Assembly (NCBI GenBank): GCA_902806565.1
Contig: CADCXA010000030.1
Location: 124,001-188,000, forward strand
Length of the DNA: 64,000 bases
Direction: 5' to 3'
From: Hypoxylon rubiginosum
Lineage: Eukaryota; Ascomycota; Sordariomycetes; Xylariales; Hypoxylaceae
Below the pieces are notes generated by a model. The model was not told the origin of the DNA, made no database searches, and saw only the letters and a program-made list of their open reading frames with translations. This document shows positions 1 through 12,242 of this stretch, one piece after another; positions within the stretch are counted from its first letter, which is position 1; each line of letters starts with the position of its first letter. The position numbers and the translations under genes were made by a program.

Positions 1-252
1 CCTACGGTTATGGCGGGTATTATCGCTGGTAGTGTGGCAGCTGGCTGGTCTCCGGTAGAGAGAACCGGAGACCGCGATTTCATACAAGCTCCTCGCCCGA
101 CGCCATCGCCCCTCTCCAACCGGGACAATAGCGGACTTGAGCCGGCAGCCGAATTGACGGAAGAACCGATGCAGATAGAAGATGCTGGCCCGTCGCAAGT
201 ACCGCGGCTTAGCATCCCACAACCCCCTCAAAAGCAAAAATCTATTTCTTAG
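1..252 (+). CDS. 3' end of a cut-off reading frame, unknown product
   Basis: The frame is open from base 1 and ends at TAG 250-252, giving 83 residues. The start is a small hydrophobic stretch (MAGIIAGSVAAGW) and the rest is a Pro/Glu/Ser-rich tail typical of a disordered C-terminus. I do not recognise the protein. It may be the last exon of a gene that begins left of the window, or a chance frame. No start codon is assigned because the frame runs off the edge. Confidence 0.3.
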   Translation, partial: PTVMAGIIAGSVAAGWSPVERTGDRDFIQAPRPTPSPLSNRDNSGLEPAAELTEEPMQIEDAGPSQVPRLSIPQPPQKQKSIS

Positions 253-417
253 GCAGTATGAACGGTGTTTTTGTTTATATCCACCCAATTCGGTTACAGC
301 GGAACCCAGAGGTGCCTAGAAGCAGTTGAGAATGCTGGCATAGAAGCGAGCAAAGTATCCGAAGACAACCCGTACTATAATTCTAATATGTCCTCTGACT
401 TACGGACTAGGACTTGA

Positions 418-669
418 GTCTATTGGCCTAGCTACAACTTTTGCTACGCCGATAATCCCGGCAGGGTCTGGGCGGAAGAGTACCTGGAATCGCGATACGA
501 ACCGCATCCAAAGGAAATACACACCTGGATATCCCCGTTGGTGGGGATGAAAACTGTGCGTTCGCTATGGAGAGAATCAGAATGGTCGTCAGGTGCCCAG
601 GGGTTTGTAGTAGGGAAAAGGGAGTTTTTATCGGCGCCGGGTTGGCCTTACGCACGGTGCATGGGCTTC
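418..669 (+). other. Unexplained open frame, possible exon or gene relic
   Basis: A frame with no ATG near its start is open from 418 (after TGA 415-417) to TAG 667-669, 83 residues. It is rich in Trp, Tyr, Arg and Glu (segments YADNPGRVWAEEYLE and SLWRESEWSSG), which is unusual for random AT-rich DNA. A possible splice acceptor (cctag) sits at 427-431. It is in the same phase as the frame ending at 252, so both could be pieces of one gene joined by an intron that removes the stop. This is speculative and no family is recognised. Confidence 0.25.
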
Positions 670-3600
670 TAGGTCTGGGTACAAATCACTATAGACAAAG
701 ACAAAACAACCCCCTTTTTCTTGTGTCGCACTGGCAAAAGTGTCTAGTAGGGCAGGACACCTATGTGCGTGTGCTAATTACACTTAGTACTAGGAGTCGG
801 GGCTCGTAGATAGCAGACTATACGTAGCGAAAACGAAATAAACAACTACGCGGTAGCGATTATGTGGAAATGTGTGTGTTGGGTATCAATATGTCGATTC
901 TAGTAATAGTTCAGGAGCTAACTTGTGGCGAATACTCAGCCTGAGTTTAGGTAACGGTCTCATCATTTACCCCATTGTCATTATATGAGGGATAATCTAT
1001 CAACACAAGTGAACGCCCACTTATCTACATGATATCCAGATGTATTGGGCAATTCTCACATATCGTCAGGCAACTTTCATAAGTCCGCTATGGTTGGCAC
1101 GTACCCAAGTTAGCCGGTATACCAAACTTATGTATCCAAGCTACCACCAGTTCAAGCTAGAAGCAATGTACATGCGAAGACAATAATAGAAAAACGACCT
1201 GGCATTATAAAATGCAACCTGCTTCTGAGGTGGTCTGATTATTGGTGTTCCTCCTGAGCGAATGCACTTACAGCTTGGAGTTATTCACTAGATACCTGCA
1301 CTGGCTGAAGAATGGGGGTGGAGGGGGCCATGTTGTGTGTTTGTCTCGCCCGGGACGCATGTCCATACATACCTGTACATAATGTATGTAACTGTGGTAC
1401 AGCATGAGCATGAATCACCGTGCATCATCACCAGAGCGATTCAGGCCTGATTGGGTTGTGTCTAGAGTGTTCGATCCGGGTAGTTCCTTATAAGTTGGCT
1501 GAATGGACAGGTAGTCTATCAGAAATAACCAAACCTAACGGGTCTTTAAATTACTATACTATCACATTGAATAGTATTTCAGCAGTTGTCTTTTATCACT
1601 GCTAAGAGAAATAAAGAAGTAGGTATCGAGAAGGGGCGGAAAGAGCATTACTATACCTACTTAATATCAACAATCGGGGGCTGCGCGCACAGCCGCCACG
1701 CTGTGCGACTGCTACAACGAGCAGGCTCACCTAAGGATCATTATGAGAACTGATAGAACTGGAGTGATTTTGAGGAGAAAATAAATGTCTCGTTTACGAT
1801 CCCTTCTCAAGACTACCTAACCTTCTAGTTGGTGAGGTGGAGCCGACACGTCCTGTGCAAACCGGTCAAGAAAAGGGGGGTGATTCTGGATTAAAGACTA
1901 CACTGTATAACTGAGTATATGTTACCACCGATAAATGCATATGAAAAGGGAATGAAGTGTACGCGGGTTAACCAGCTGGAAGACAACGTATTGAATCGGA
2001 AACTGGATTTTCACTAAATTGAAACTTGGATACCAACTTCTGTCTATATTATTGACATAGAGATGTCTTTAATCTATAAGGTAGGTTTCTTTGTAACTAT
2101 CAATTTGATTTCGCAGTCTAGTTAGCCATGTACCGCCAGCAGGCCCGTTATGAGCAATCGTAATTACAAGTCGAGTAGAATAGACTACGCAACGAGAGCG
2201 GTAGTTTCGTAGGAACTGGATGACAATTATGTGTAGGCACCAGCATTTCATTTTAGTATTGGCGCGTGTCAGATTGAGTCAGGTCTCGAGCGAAAAACCC
2301 ATAGTCGTTTTTGGCGTAGCTCATGATAAAAGACTTCCAAACTACACCCCGCTCTGAAGGGAGGCGACATGTCTCAATAAGCCCCAATAGTTAACACATT
2401 TTCCCTCCCATTCTAGTAGAAGTCGCATTAGGTGGCTATCGCAGTTATTCATTAAGAATTAAGAATCGGACGACGTAATCTCGAATGATGAAAGATTCGG
2501 AAGGATAGGATATGAGAATAGTGTATAGCTAAACTGCTTAAGGCAATCTGAGATTGTGGGGTAACATAAACCAATTTGATTCCTCTCGTTACCACGTGGC
2601 GCTCTTGTCTGCGTCTGCGGTCCCCTCTTGTCTACCTAATCCTGTGATGTTTTTTGTCGCGTTCTTCAATAATACCCGAACTTTCCCTTCTACCCCTTGG
2701 AGACCTTCACCTGGCCGATTTCCCGAATAGGCAACTCGTAGAAACTTCGAGCCTTTCGTAAGCAGCGGCGCAGCAACCGAATGTTTTCTTTCGCCATAAA
2801 AATAAATAGAAGACTCCCTATTCTTGAAAGTATCACATATGATGCGTGTGATGACAAGAGGTGTATTAGCGATAACTACATGTATATAGGTAGGTTTACC
2901 TGCTGTGACAACTTGCGGGGTCCTCGGATACACCTTACATTTTGCCCTCTAGAATTAAGACTGAAGCAATTGGAGGCATAGGTAAAAATAAGATCACCAT
3001 GTTGGGTACCTAGGTAGGTAGTTTTATGCATCGACGGGAACTCGAGCGCAATCTAGATTATATAACAGGCAGCAGCCGGTATTAATACGTAGGTGATAAT
3101 GGTTCGGAGTTACGGATACTTGTATCGGTCTTGGCACCTGTCGGGCTTTTTCTGGAATTGACTTGGGTATTTTGTTTCGTGGACGATGACTAGTTTCTGT
3201 TCACTCTCGCGCGCAGGGATAAGCCAACGAACGTAGAACGATACGGCGTCAACTCGGCAAGCGAATGGGTAGGACGGACGGGGAATGGCGACTAATGACG
3301 GAATGACGGGACTTTCTTGGGATGGACGGACACAGTTTTCATCGACTCATATGATATCAATTCGGGATAACTAGTGGTCGAGGTGAAAGGCAAAGTTTGC
3401 GTGTTGTGTGTTGTGCCTCAGAATTAGAGCTACTACTACTACTAATACCTACTTCCATGTACCTAGGTAATCCCTAGGTAAGGCAAACATCGGTACAGTA
3501 TCAAGTATCGGCCTTGACATGTAGAAAAGACTGGTTACCGAAGGGGTATATATACACATATACACGAGAATGTCAATATGACGAGGGGGGCAGGAAAAAG

Positions 3601-4486
3601 GGAAAGGAAGATGAGGTATTCATAAATTGCTCTAGACTAGAAGAAAATGGCCCCCTACTTTTCTTGCCGTCTCCTATCATGCTCTTACAATAAATATGGG
3701 TGGCACTCTGGGGGTCCCGGCAGCCTATCAGGGTCTCGCTTAGTCTGCGACTTATCAATTCTACAAGTTTCAAACTCATATTTTACTCTCCCTGCTCGTC
3801 GATTATTCACTCTTCTCAACTCCATCTTTCTTTTCATACCTAACTCGTAGCATCATTCCTCATCACCTTGAGTACCAGTCCCAAGTTGTGGTGAATTAAA
3901 CCCGTCAGACCGTGTAAGTACTTATTACAGTACTTATACCACACATACTGGGCTCTTTACCTGTGCGGCTTTTCCTCTCCTCGGTAATCCAAGTAGAAAG
4001 GCAAAAAGTTTAAAAAGGATCGCTGGTCTTTTTTATACATGCCATCACCTATCCCATATCTCTGCTGAATTGCAGCGTGCCTTCTACCCGTTAATGTTTT
4101 AATACCCCCCCGGACCCGAAAATAAAAATAACACCAAGGCAATACATCACACAAGCGCGCGTTGACCAGAGAGGTAACACTACACACTACAACACTACCC
4201 TGACTTAGGTAGGCCTTCTAGTTTCCTTCCAATTTTACCATTACCATTTCCCTTCTCGACTTCTTCAACCTTTTCAACTCCCCATCAAATTCTCTTTCTT
4301 CACTCTTCCGCTAATACTTAATTCTTCTCCAAATCCAAGAAAACCGGAAAACCGAGGATCTTCAACCGACTCACTTTTCATTCAACCGCGTTACAAAAAC
4401 CGCCTGGATTGATTAATTCCTTTTCACTCTAGTCGATCGCTTGGGCTTGCGCCTATTTAACTACATTACTTGAATTAAATAGTGCC
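670..4486. other. Long intergenic stretch, no gene recognised
   Basis: About 3.8 kb with only short, low-quality frames on either strand (the longest is about 114 codons from a non-ATG start). Two exact copies of the palindrome TACCTAGGTA lie at 3007-3016 and 3460-3469. The last few hundred bases are pyrimidine-rich (CT stretches 4215-4340 and 4540-4620), as is common in front of fungal genes, and probably hold the sirtuin promoter and leader. Confidence 0.5.
3007..3016. repeat. TACCTAGGTA palindrome (copy 1 of 7)
   Basis: Exact 10-bp palindrome. Other exact copies are at 3460, 11886, 24619, 43484, 52570 and 54531, all outside exons. Confidence 0.6.
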
Positions 4487-4521
4487 CAAGTCCCAGGTCC
4501 CAGGTCCCAGGTCCCAAGCCC
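4487..4521. repeat. Tandem 7-bp repeat in sirtuin leader
   Basis: Five units of a heptamer (CAAGTCC, three CAGGTCC, then CAAGCCC) run head to tail just upstream of the sirtuin start codon, probably in its 5' leader. It is a small minisatellite with slightly diverged outer units. Confidence 0.7.
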
Positions 4522-4637
4522 CCAATTCACATTTGCCCTTCCAAGTTACCATACTTACCTCTCAATTGGTATCTTACACATCTCTCTCTCATCGTCACAC
4601 CCTCACTCTCTCTTGTATCTACATCATTCATCGCAAC

Positions 4638-6223
4638 ATGTCGACCACGGTGGTCAAAGGCAAACGTCCTGTTGGCAGGCCGCGTAAGAATTGGTCTGTT
4701 CGTGGATCTGAGCCTGGCAAAGTCCGACTCGAAGTTACGGATGATCAACAGGTTGGCCACTTAAACATCAAACCGCACGGCCACGCACGAAATGAGCTCG
4801 AGGAGCGCATTAACGACCTTGGCGAATCTTGGGAAACGGAATCGCTGTTTGAGGATGTCATCGAGGATATCGCTGAAGATAGGTTCTTTACCGATGGTAA
4901 GTTATTGTTTTTTTTTTGGGTTTTATTTATTTACTTGGAATGCCCTTTTATGCTAACTTCGGTTTTCCAGTCGATGCTGTCCCGCCGGAACAAGCTGTGC
5001 GTTATCGCCAGCAACTGAGAGCAGTCGGACCTCAGGAGTTCTGCAAACAAACGGTTGACTCTGGTGATATCACGGCTAAGAAGCTTCTCACTGCCTTTGG
5101 AATACGACCACCCGCTTTCCTGGAGGGTCTTCCTGATGACGCCTACTTTGCCTTACTGACACTGGCTCTTTCGCGCGAGCTGGCCAAGCGCGCCAAGCTT
5201 GTCAAGTACAACACAATCGACGACGCAGTGTACCTGCTCAAGAAGTCGCGCAACATTGTGGTCTTGACCGGAGCTGGAATATCTACGTCTCTCGGAATTC
5301 CCGACTTTCGTTCTAAAGAGACTGGTCTCTATTCGCAACTGGAGAGGCTCGGATTGGGAATCAACGATCCGCAAGAGGTCTTTAACATCGACATCTTTCG
5401 CGATGACCCGACTATCTTCTACTCTGTCGCGAAGGATATCCTGCCCGACACCAAGGGCTTATACTCACCGACGCACGCCTTCATTGCTGAGCTTCAGAAC
5501 ATGGACAAGCTCTTGACGAACTACTCGCAGAACATCGATAACATCGAGGCCAATGCGGGTATTAAACCCGAGAAGCTCGTCCAGTGCCACGGATCCTTCG
5601 CTACTGCCACCTGTCAGAAATGTGGCCATAAAGTTCAGGGTGACGAAATCTTTGCTGACATCAAGGCTGGCAACATACCCCGATGCACCAAGTGTATCAG
5701 CACCCTGCGAGCCAACGGATCAATGAAGCGCAAACGATCCTACAACAAGTCTACGGGCAAGAGGAGTCGCCGTAGAAGCTCGGACGACGACGACGACGAC
5801 GGCCAGTATGACATCCCTACTGCTGGTGTGATGAAGCCCGACATCACCTTCTTCGGCGAGGAGCTCCCCGACGAGTTTTCGCAACGGTTGGTTAAGCACG
5901 ACCGCGATATCGTCGACTTGGTCGTCGTCATTGGTACCTCACTTAAGGTCGCGCCCGTCTCCGAAGTCGTCCCGTACCTGCCGCCGCACATCCCCCAAAT
6001 CTACATCTCGCGCACCCCGGTTAGCCATATCAACTTCGACATTGACCTGCTCGGCGACTGCGACGTCATCGTGGCCGAGCTGTGCCGCCGCGCCGGCTGG
6101 GACCTCAAGCATGACATGGTGGACCCCAACCAGGTGGTTGATGTCAAACTCGAAGAGGGCTACACGAGTCGACACATCTTCAAGACGGGAGACTCGAACA
6201 AGTCACTTAGTCCCGAGCTATGA
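4638..6223 (+). CDS. NAD-dependent histone deacetylase, Sir2/Hst1-type sirtuin
   Basis: Two exons, 4638-4896 and 4971-6223, with a 74-bp intron (GTAAGT donor, TGCTAAC branch at 4951-4957, CAG acceptor), encode 503 residues. The catalytic core is complete: GAGIS at 187-191, PDFRS at 197-201, QNID at 273-276, the proton-accepting His at about 293 in QCHGS, zinc cysteines at about 301, 304, 325 and 328, and GTSLKVAP in the NAD pocket. The region before the core resembles the N-terminal domain found in yeast Sir2/Hst1. Family role: NAD-dependent deacetylation of histone tails in silent chromatin. Oddities are an AT-hook-like KRPVGRPRK at residues 9-17, and a basic KRKR...KRSRRR plus poly-Asp insertion (about 338-363) just after the zinc ribbon, probably a nuclear signal. 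The ATG was chosen because upstream ATGs would add low-complexity leader sequence. Confidence 0.93.
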
Positions 6224-8046
6224 TTGGACTATGGAGACAAGGACACGGATACGGGTGTGTTCGTTAATTGACAGTATGAGCGAAAGTACTTGGTAACTCG
6301 GTATTTGCCTCTTGCCGCCGACTCCCCCCACGACACAAGAGCAAGGACAAGAACGGCGTTTTGGGTTGGCGGCATTCCTCCTTCATAGCAAGGCGTTTAG
6401 GATTCAGATCAATTTACTATGACCTTTTTTCTCCCTCGATTCTTTGAACAGATGAATTAGCTGAGGGATTTTCTGCTCCCCCTCCAACTTTGTAATAATG
6501 GACTGCGGTAGTCTTAACTTCTTTGAGCTACCAGTACTGCGAGTAAGTCCCAGGAATATGTGGAAGACCAACGCCTGAAAGATGGCATGTTTTCCTATCA
6601 GTCTCGTCGTGCCTGTTCCCCGCCAAGAAGCAAGAAAGCTGAGATTTTTGCTGAGCACGGGTTTCGCATGTACGATAATTCCCGGAAATGTGTATGTGGT
6701 CTAGTGCGAATGAGGAGGACAGTGACAGTACTGTTTACAGTGACTTAAATTACTGGCCACCGGTTAGGCTAGGGTACCTGTTACGTTCATAGCAACCTTC
6801 ATAGCAACCTTCATAGCAAAAACACAGATTACGGGCACAAGTTATGTGTTTGTCATTGTGCCTTATCGCGTACTAAGACTACCTATGACCTCTGCATGAC
6901 CTACTCATGACTAAATCTTAGGCAACTTCTATAAAATAGTCGTCGCATCGCCCAAACTCGCTGGTTGCCTTTTTATATATGCTCCCAGGGAGATGCCTGT
7001 CTCTTCGGCGCCTGATATTTTAGGCGAGAGTCGTAGGGGTGCGGTACCTGCGCTGCCTCAGCACGTATAAAGAGGTAACTAACATTTACGCCGCGGAACG
7101 TCTACGTGTACCTCAAAACTACTGAAACACAGCCTGTCGTAAGTCTGCGACATGGTCTTACCCCCAAAGTGTTATTATCCGACGATCGGCTTCGGAAGTA
7201 TCTCCCCCTACCTGCCTGTCTACCTACATGTTACCTACCAATTCATAACTCAGCGAATTCCTCATTCATCTAAAAACCTTCGCGTACCACAGCTCTTTTT
7301 TGATGAAAGAAATAGGCTATTTGGTCCTGCCAATTACCTGGCAATCGTGGCGCTGCGGTGCGTTAAAGGCTACTTACTACCTACCACTACGAACCTAGCC
7401 TTACTAACAACTTACGTCTATTGATGAATAGAAAGAAAACCCAAGAAAAAACCCCCAATCTCGCATTCCAAGTGCTTAAACCTTGTCCGCCTGCTATCGC
7501 CAGCCCTACCGAAGTATATAGCTATTTTCGGTATATACCGCGCTCTGCAGAACTACCCACTAACACAGGTGCATATGTACGACTGCGGCGTGGCTCTACA
7601 TACCGTCGAAGCCTTGCCCCGATGTAAGTGACACGACGGAGTGGGGGGCCATGTTTGGTTTCGAGGGTTAGTTCGGTGTGTCTATCGCAGGCGCAACTAG
7701 TTTATATAGCAATTTGGCCGAGTCGCACAAGCAAACCTCTTCTCCCTTAACTACTATTTGGTATGGTAACACATTTATTGGAACACGTGTAGAAGTAAAA
7801 GAATATGTAGTGACTAGGTAGGTAAGAAACGGCACGGGAGCGGATGAGTTGGTTAAGCGCATTTATCATTCGAGAAAGAATAAACTTTTAGGGGGTATTC
7901 GGAGTACCAGCACGCTTGAATATTATCATGGGAGGTTACATTTCCATCAAAGCTCCCAAGGCTACACGTATCTAACAACCGACTCGCCATTACAACGCTC
8001 CAACGCTCCCGCCCAATTCGCGATTTCGTTTGATATCAAAATCTAT
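6224..8046. other. Intergenic region between sirtuin and SCY1-type gene
   Basis: About 1.8 kb between two convergent genes. Only short frames without family features are seen. It holds a small tandem repeat at 6786-6818; I see no tRNA or conserved exon. Confidence 0.5.
6786..6818. repeat. Tandem 12-bp repeat
   Basis: Nearly three head-to-tail copies of TTCATAGCAACC, the last one cut after nine bases. It lies in the convergent intergenic region downstream of the sirtuin. No function is suggested. Confidence 0.75.
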
Positions 8047-11000
8047 CTATAGCAGACTTTCGTATTTATCCAAACCCGACCTCGACGGCTGCTGTGGGGG
8101 CGGTTGGGATGCCGCTGGTTGGCTTGCCGCCATAGGGATCCCCATGCCACCGCCCATCATGCTGCTCATACCGCTCATGCTCCTGTTCATGCTGTTCATA
8201 CCCCCAATCCCCGAGTTCGTCATGCCCCCAGCCGGCTGATGAGACATGCTACCGAAACTGCCTGACGACTGGCCGAACGAGGACGTCGTTGAGCTCTGCC
8301 TCTGCGGCCCTCCAGGCGGCGGCGCCAGGCTGAACGTCGGTGTGCTGTTTCCGCTTGCCGGGGGCGGGGGAAGGGAGAAGGAAGACGACTGGCTCATCGA
8401 GGGTCTCGGCTGGCCAAGGCTGAGATTTGACATACCCGAGGCTACATTGCCAAATGACGAGGCTGGTGGCGACATCGGATTGACCGAGGTCGAGGCCCAA
8501 GGGTTGGATGTTGCTGCGGCCGACGTAGTAGACCAATTAATGGAAGATGGCTGTGGGGCTGCCATTATTGGCTTTGCAGCGCTTCCTGTTGTTGGCTGCA
8601 AGGGTTGTGAGAATTGTGTAGACGAAGGGGTCAAAGCTCCGAACTGAGTAAGATCCGGTGTGACTGTTCGGAAAGAAGACTGCGCCTTGGTAGCTCCGAA
8701 TTGACTAGGAGCAGGCGCAATGCTAGGAGCAGTTGGACTCGGTGTCGACCAAGAGAATTGGGGAGACTTGACCGGCGGTGAAGTAACTGCCGGAGTTGCT
8801 GCTGCCGGAGTAGCATCCCAGCTTGTATTCATCGGGTCACTCGAAGAGGCGACAGCCTTCCCCTTGACTAGTCGCTCGAAGTCGTCTTCTGAAGCTCCAT
8901 TTGTTGCATCGAATGTCGTTCCACTAACACCTCCAAACGCTATGAAATCATCATTGGGTGTGGCAACTCTACCTCCGTTTATAACGGAGAGTTCTTGCAG
9001 TTTCTTCATTTGCTCGTCCTCGACCCTCCTGGAGAGCGACTTGATTAATTCCATGAATAACTGAAATTGTTTAAGGTCCAGCAAAGGCCCCAAACTCATA
9101 CTCCACAGAATGGGTAGGATGTCCATGGCTACGAAGTCGGCATCTGCGTTATCGCCCACAACTCGTAAGACATCCAGGGCCGCCATCATAACTGCGGGCT
9201 CTTTGGTCTTAATAACTTTGATGAGTGGAACAATCTTCTCTTGCATCGTATACTTATCTAGAGCACTCGACGAAGACGTCTTCTTTTTCTTCTCGGGCCC
9301 GAATCCATCAAGCCCGTCATCAGCTGACGATGATTCGTTGGAGCCACCACAGAGAATAACGAATGCCCGACAACCGCGAACCTTGATGGCCAAGCTATTA
9401 GTCTTACTGAAGACCGTCGCAATGACAGGGAACAGTTCGTTTTTAATAGTGCTGAAGTCTAGAACTGGTAAGATAACCGGTAATGTCCTTAGAGCAGCAT
9501 CGACGAGTGAAGGTGTTGGTGATTCGATGGTTGCTAAGAGAATGGGCAACACATCTGAAAGATTTTGTTAGTCTGGTATGGGTATGATAAGAGTTGAAAT
9601 AAAAATTTCCAAGACAAACTTACCGTCTTTGAATTCCTTGCCGGAGGAGTTTTCGGCAATCAGGTTGGCATTTTCCAAAACGATCATTAGTCCAGCGTCT
9701 CTCTGCGTGTCCTTCTCTTGTGTCTGTTTCGCATTGGTGACAAAAATCTCTTTTAATCTCGGCCGAACTTTCTCGGAAAACACTCTCTTGGACGATGGCA
9801 ACAGATCCATAATCCTGAAGACATTTTGGAGGATGAGTGATATGAGGTCCCTATCCTTTAGCTCTTCTAACAGTGCTGGGAGAACCTTCTTCTCCATAAC
9901 GGATTTTGGAAAAGAGGGCAGCACCTTGTTGAGACCTCTCATAAATTGGGCCTTTTCATTTGGCGTCTTGGCCGGGAAAGCGTCGAGGAATCGAATAGTA
10001 GACACTAGTATGTTGTCGAAATACGCGCTTTCCTGAAATTCCCGGGCCGTCATGCGCTGCGCAGGACGTCGTGTGATTAGCCGTGGAAGGACATGTCCCG
10101 AAAGATCTCTCGGCAGTGGTCTCTTTGATAAGAAATCATTTCCGGAGGATGGCACAGTCGAAGAAGACGTGAATATCCTCTTATAGGCAGAGATGCTCCC
10201 GCTGCTTTCTATAGGGGACCGGTGAGGCGAGTTATACAACGCGATACACAGTAGTCCTAATGAGAACATGTCGGCTGAAGTGGTGAGATTGTTGTCGAGG
10301 ACAAAGTCAGGAGAAGTATAGTCAAGGTTAATTTGCACGTATCGAGGCAGCCGAGTGTCTAAATTGAGAACCTCTGACAGGCTGATAGGCTGAACCGAAG
10401 TTGCTTTTGTCGAGTTCTCTGGCGGACTGCAGAAGGCAAGTCCGCTGACTTTCCAATCAGACTGTGGAGGTATTAGTTAGGGGCATATTTAAGGGGCGAC
10501 CTTAGAGCTAAGACTCTCATGGCTGCCCTGTTAAAGTTAAGAGCTCATGACAAGTATTTGTTGAAATCATTTCACAGCTGGTTAAACTCACCTTCGAGTT
10601 GATTAATACGGCGTCAGGCGTAAGATTTGCGTGAACAAGACCGGCGTTCTCGTGAAGGAACTCCAAAGCTTTACTGATTTGCAGTAACCCCTTCTGTATC
10701 TCGAGCTCGTCGATCTCCAGTTCCCGCCTGCGCCTGGTGCCGTCGGAGTCCTCGGTGACAAATCGACTGGACCGACCCCCAACTCCGCCTACCCTTTCTT
10801 GGTCATCCTTTTCCTGCAGCAGGCTCGCTAACGATGTGGTCACCGGTTCGGTCACGAACTGAAGACCGCTTCTAGTTTCCTCGACGGGTTCGACGAGTTC
10901 CAAGATGTTGGGGTGACGTAAGCGGGCTAGAGATGAGGCTTCCTTCTTCAGGCGCTCTACTACCTACAGAGGTTTGGTGAATTAGCTCTAGTAATTGGCT

Positions 11001-11343
11001 ATGCACATAGGAGACTCGTATGGAATCGAGTTGGTTTTTTCAAGGGATCTCTCACCTCATCTACAGTACGCTTGAAAGCTGATGCGCTTGAGCGGCCAAG
11101 AGAGCTCCCTACGGACTACAATTAGTGCCTATCGCAAATACATCGTTTATAGCTTGCTCTTATAGCTTCCTTACCGTGCGATTCTAGCGACTTCCTCTCG
11201 AAGACGAAGACGGAGTACGTCTTCCCCGTCGACTTCTTCTTGGCATCGTATATCTTCCAGGGGCCGGCTGTGGAGGTGATGGTTTGCGATACGGAATAGT
11301 TGGAATTGATGTGGGACGAGAAGCCCTTCAGCGAGGAGAACAT
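8047..11343 (-). CDS. scy1: SCY1/SCYL2-type pseudokinase with HEAT-like repeats
   Basis: Five exons read 11343-11175, 11108-11056, 10963-10592, 10461-9624 and 9554-8047, giving 979 residues; every junction has GT/AG ends and the phases close. The N-terminal half is a kinase-like fold. The catalytic loop reads HANLTPD (about 185-191) instead of HRD, and the DFG position reads SGL (about 204-206), so it should be catalytically dead. The middle is helical and repeat-like, as in SCY1 family members. The last about 300 residues are Ser/Pro/Gln/Met-rich and disordered, ending in LDKYESLL. Family role: an adaptor in clathrin-linked Golgi-endosome traffic. The ATG at 11343 starts MFSSLKGF, as is usual for this family. 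The Pro/Met-rich tail encodes near-repeats, for example the MSGM/MGGG run. Confidence 0.88.
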
Positions 11344-12242
11344 GATGGATGAAAGTGTGCTATGCGGCAACTAGCGACCCTCATATCGTAGTGTGTCGTA
11401 CAAGAAGAGGCATATGTGTCTGTCTGCGATCCGTCTTCCCTCGTGCCTAATCTTGGTAGAAAACGGCTTTGTTCGGGCAGGCAGCCAGCCCGGGGGGGCA
11501 GTAAGAGGGCGCTGGGTCGACAGATCGGAAGCGTACGTGTCTATCCTATCATTTGGTGATTCGAAGGATAGGATTGTGGCTGGCGCTATTTGGTAGATGA
11601 CGTTTGGTTTCCTTAAGCTTAAGCATGAGTTTGGCTTTTGCAGCTTGTTATCGTTTATTGTCAGTCATTATCGTTATCTGCATGTCCTTTAGGTATGGAA
11701 AAAATAATGCCAAGCTCTCAGCTGCTATCCCGTTAGGTGCTGGGTGCTGGTAAAATCGTTCAGGGGTCCCTTGCGGAACGCCTCAGTATTACACTTGCCT
11801 AGCCACAGCGTCAGAAGCGTGTGGTAGCGTTCGGTACCAGCTGCCACCACAGACTTCTTATTGGCTGTTATAGGCTTTCAGGGTCTACCTAGGTACCTAA
11901 GGTATCCACTAGACGCCCTCCGAGATCGCTTACAACTCCAGTTACATGGCAGTATCCGCACTTTTTTCTTGTCATCGAGGCAACTTGCGGTCGTTATTAG
12001 TAGCTCTCGGGAAAGCTACTGTACATACATATCGAGTCAATTGGGGCTGTTTATTAATCAATTGCTGGGTCCCGTCCCTTCTCTTTGACTCGACATTGAC
12101 AAAGATTCGATTTTCGACGGCCAATTGGTAGAAAAGCTCGAGACATTCCTTCACTTTTTCCTACTTCGTTGTTTCACTCGCTTGTTCATCGATCGGATTA
12201 TACTAGACTAGACAACGTAGACCGGACGACAAGAACGCAACA
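11344..12242. promoter_or_regulatory. Divergent promoter region of the SCY1 and aminotransferase genes
   Basis: About 900 bp separates two start codons pointing away from each other. It contains one TACCTAGGTA palindrome at 11886-11895 and two TGACTCG near-matches to the amino-acid control element, described separately. No open frame here resembles a gene. Confidence 0.6.
12033..12092. promoter_or_regulatory. Pair of CPC1/Gcn4-like half-matches
   Basis: TGACTCG occurs on the minus strand at 12033-12039 and on the plus strand at 12086-12092, about 150-200 bp before the aminotransferase start codon. Each differs from the TGASTCA consensus for CPC1/Gcn4 only at the last base. An amino-acid biosynthetic gene is a natural target, but the match is imperfect and binding is inferred. 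Confidence 0.35.

Noticed and set aside
4482..4637. An in-frame N-terminal extension of the sirtuin
   Set aside because: The added residues come from a CT-rich leader and a heptamer repeat; the ATG at 4638 starts the protein-like sequence.
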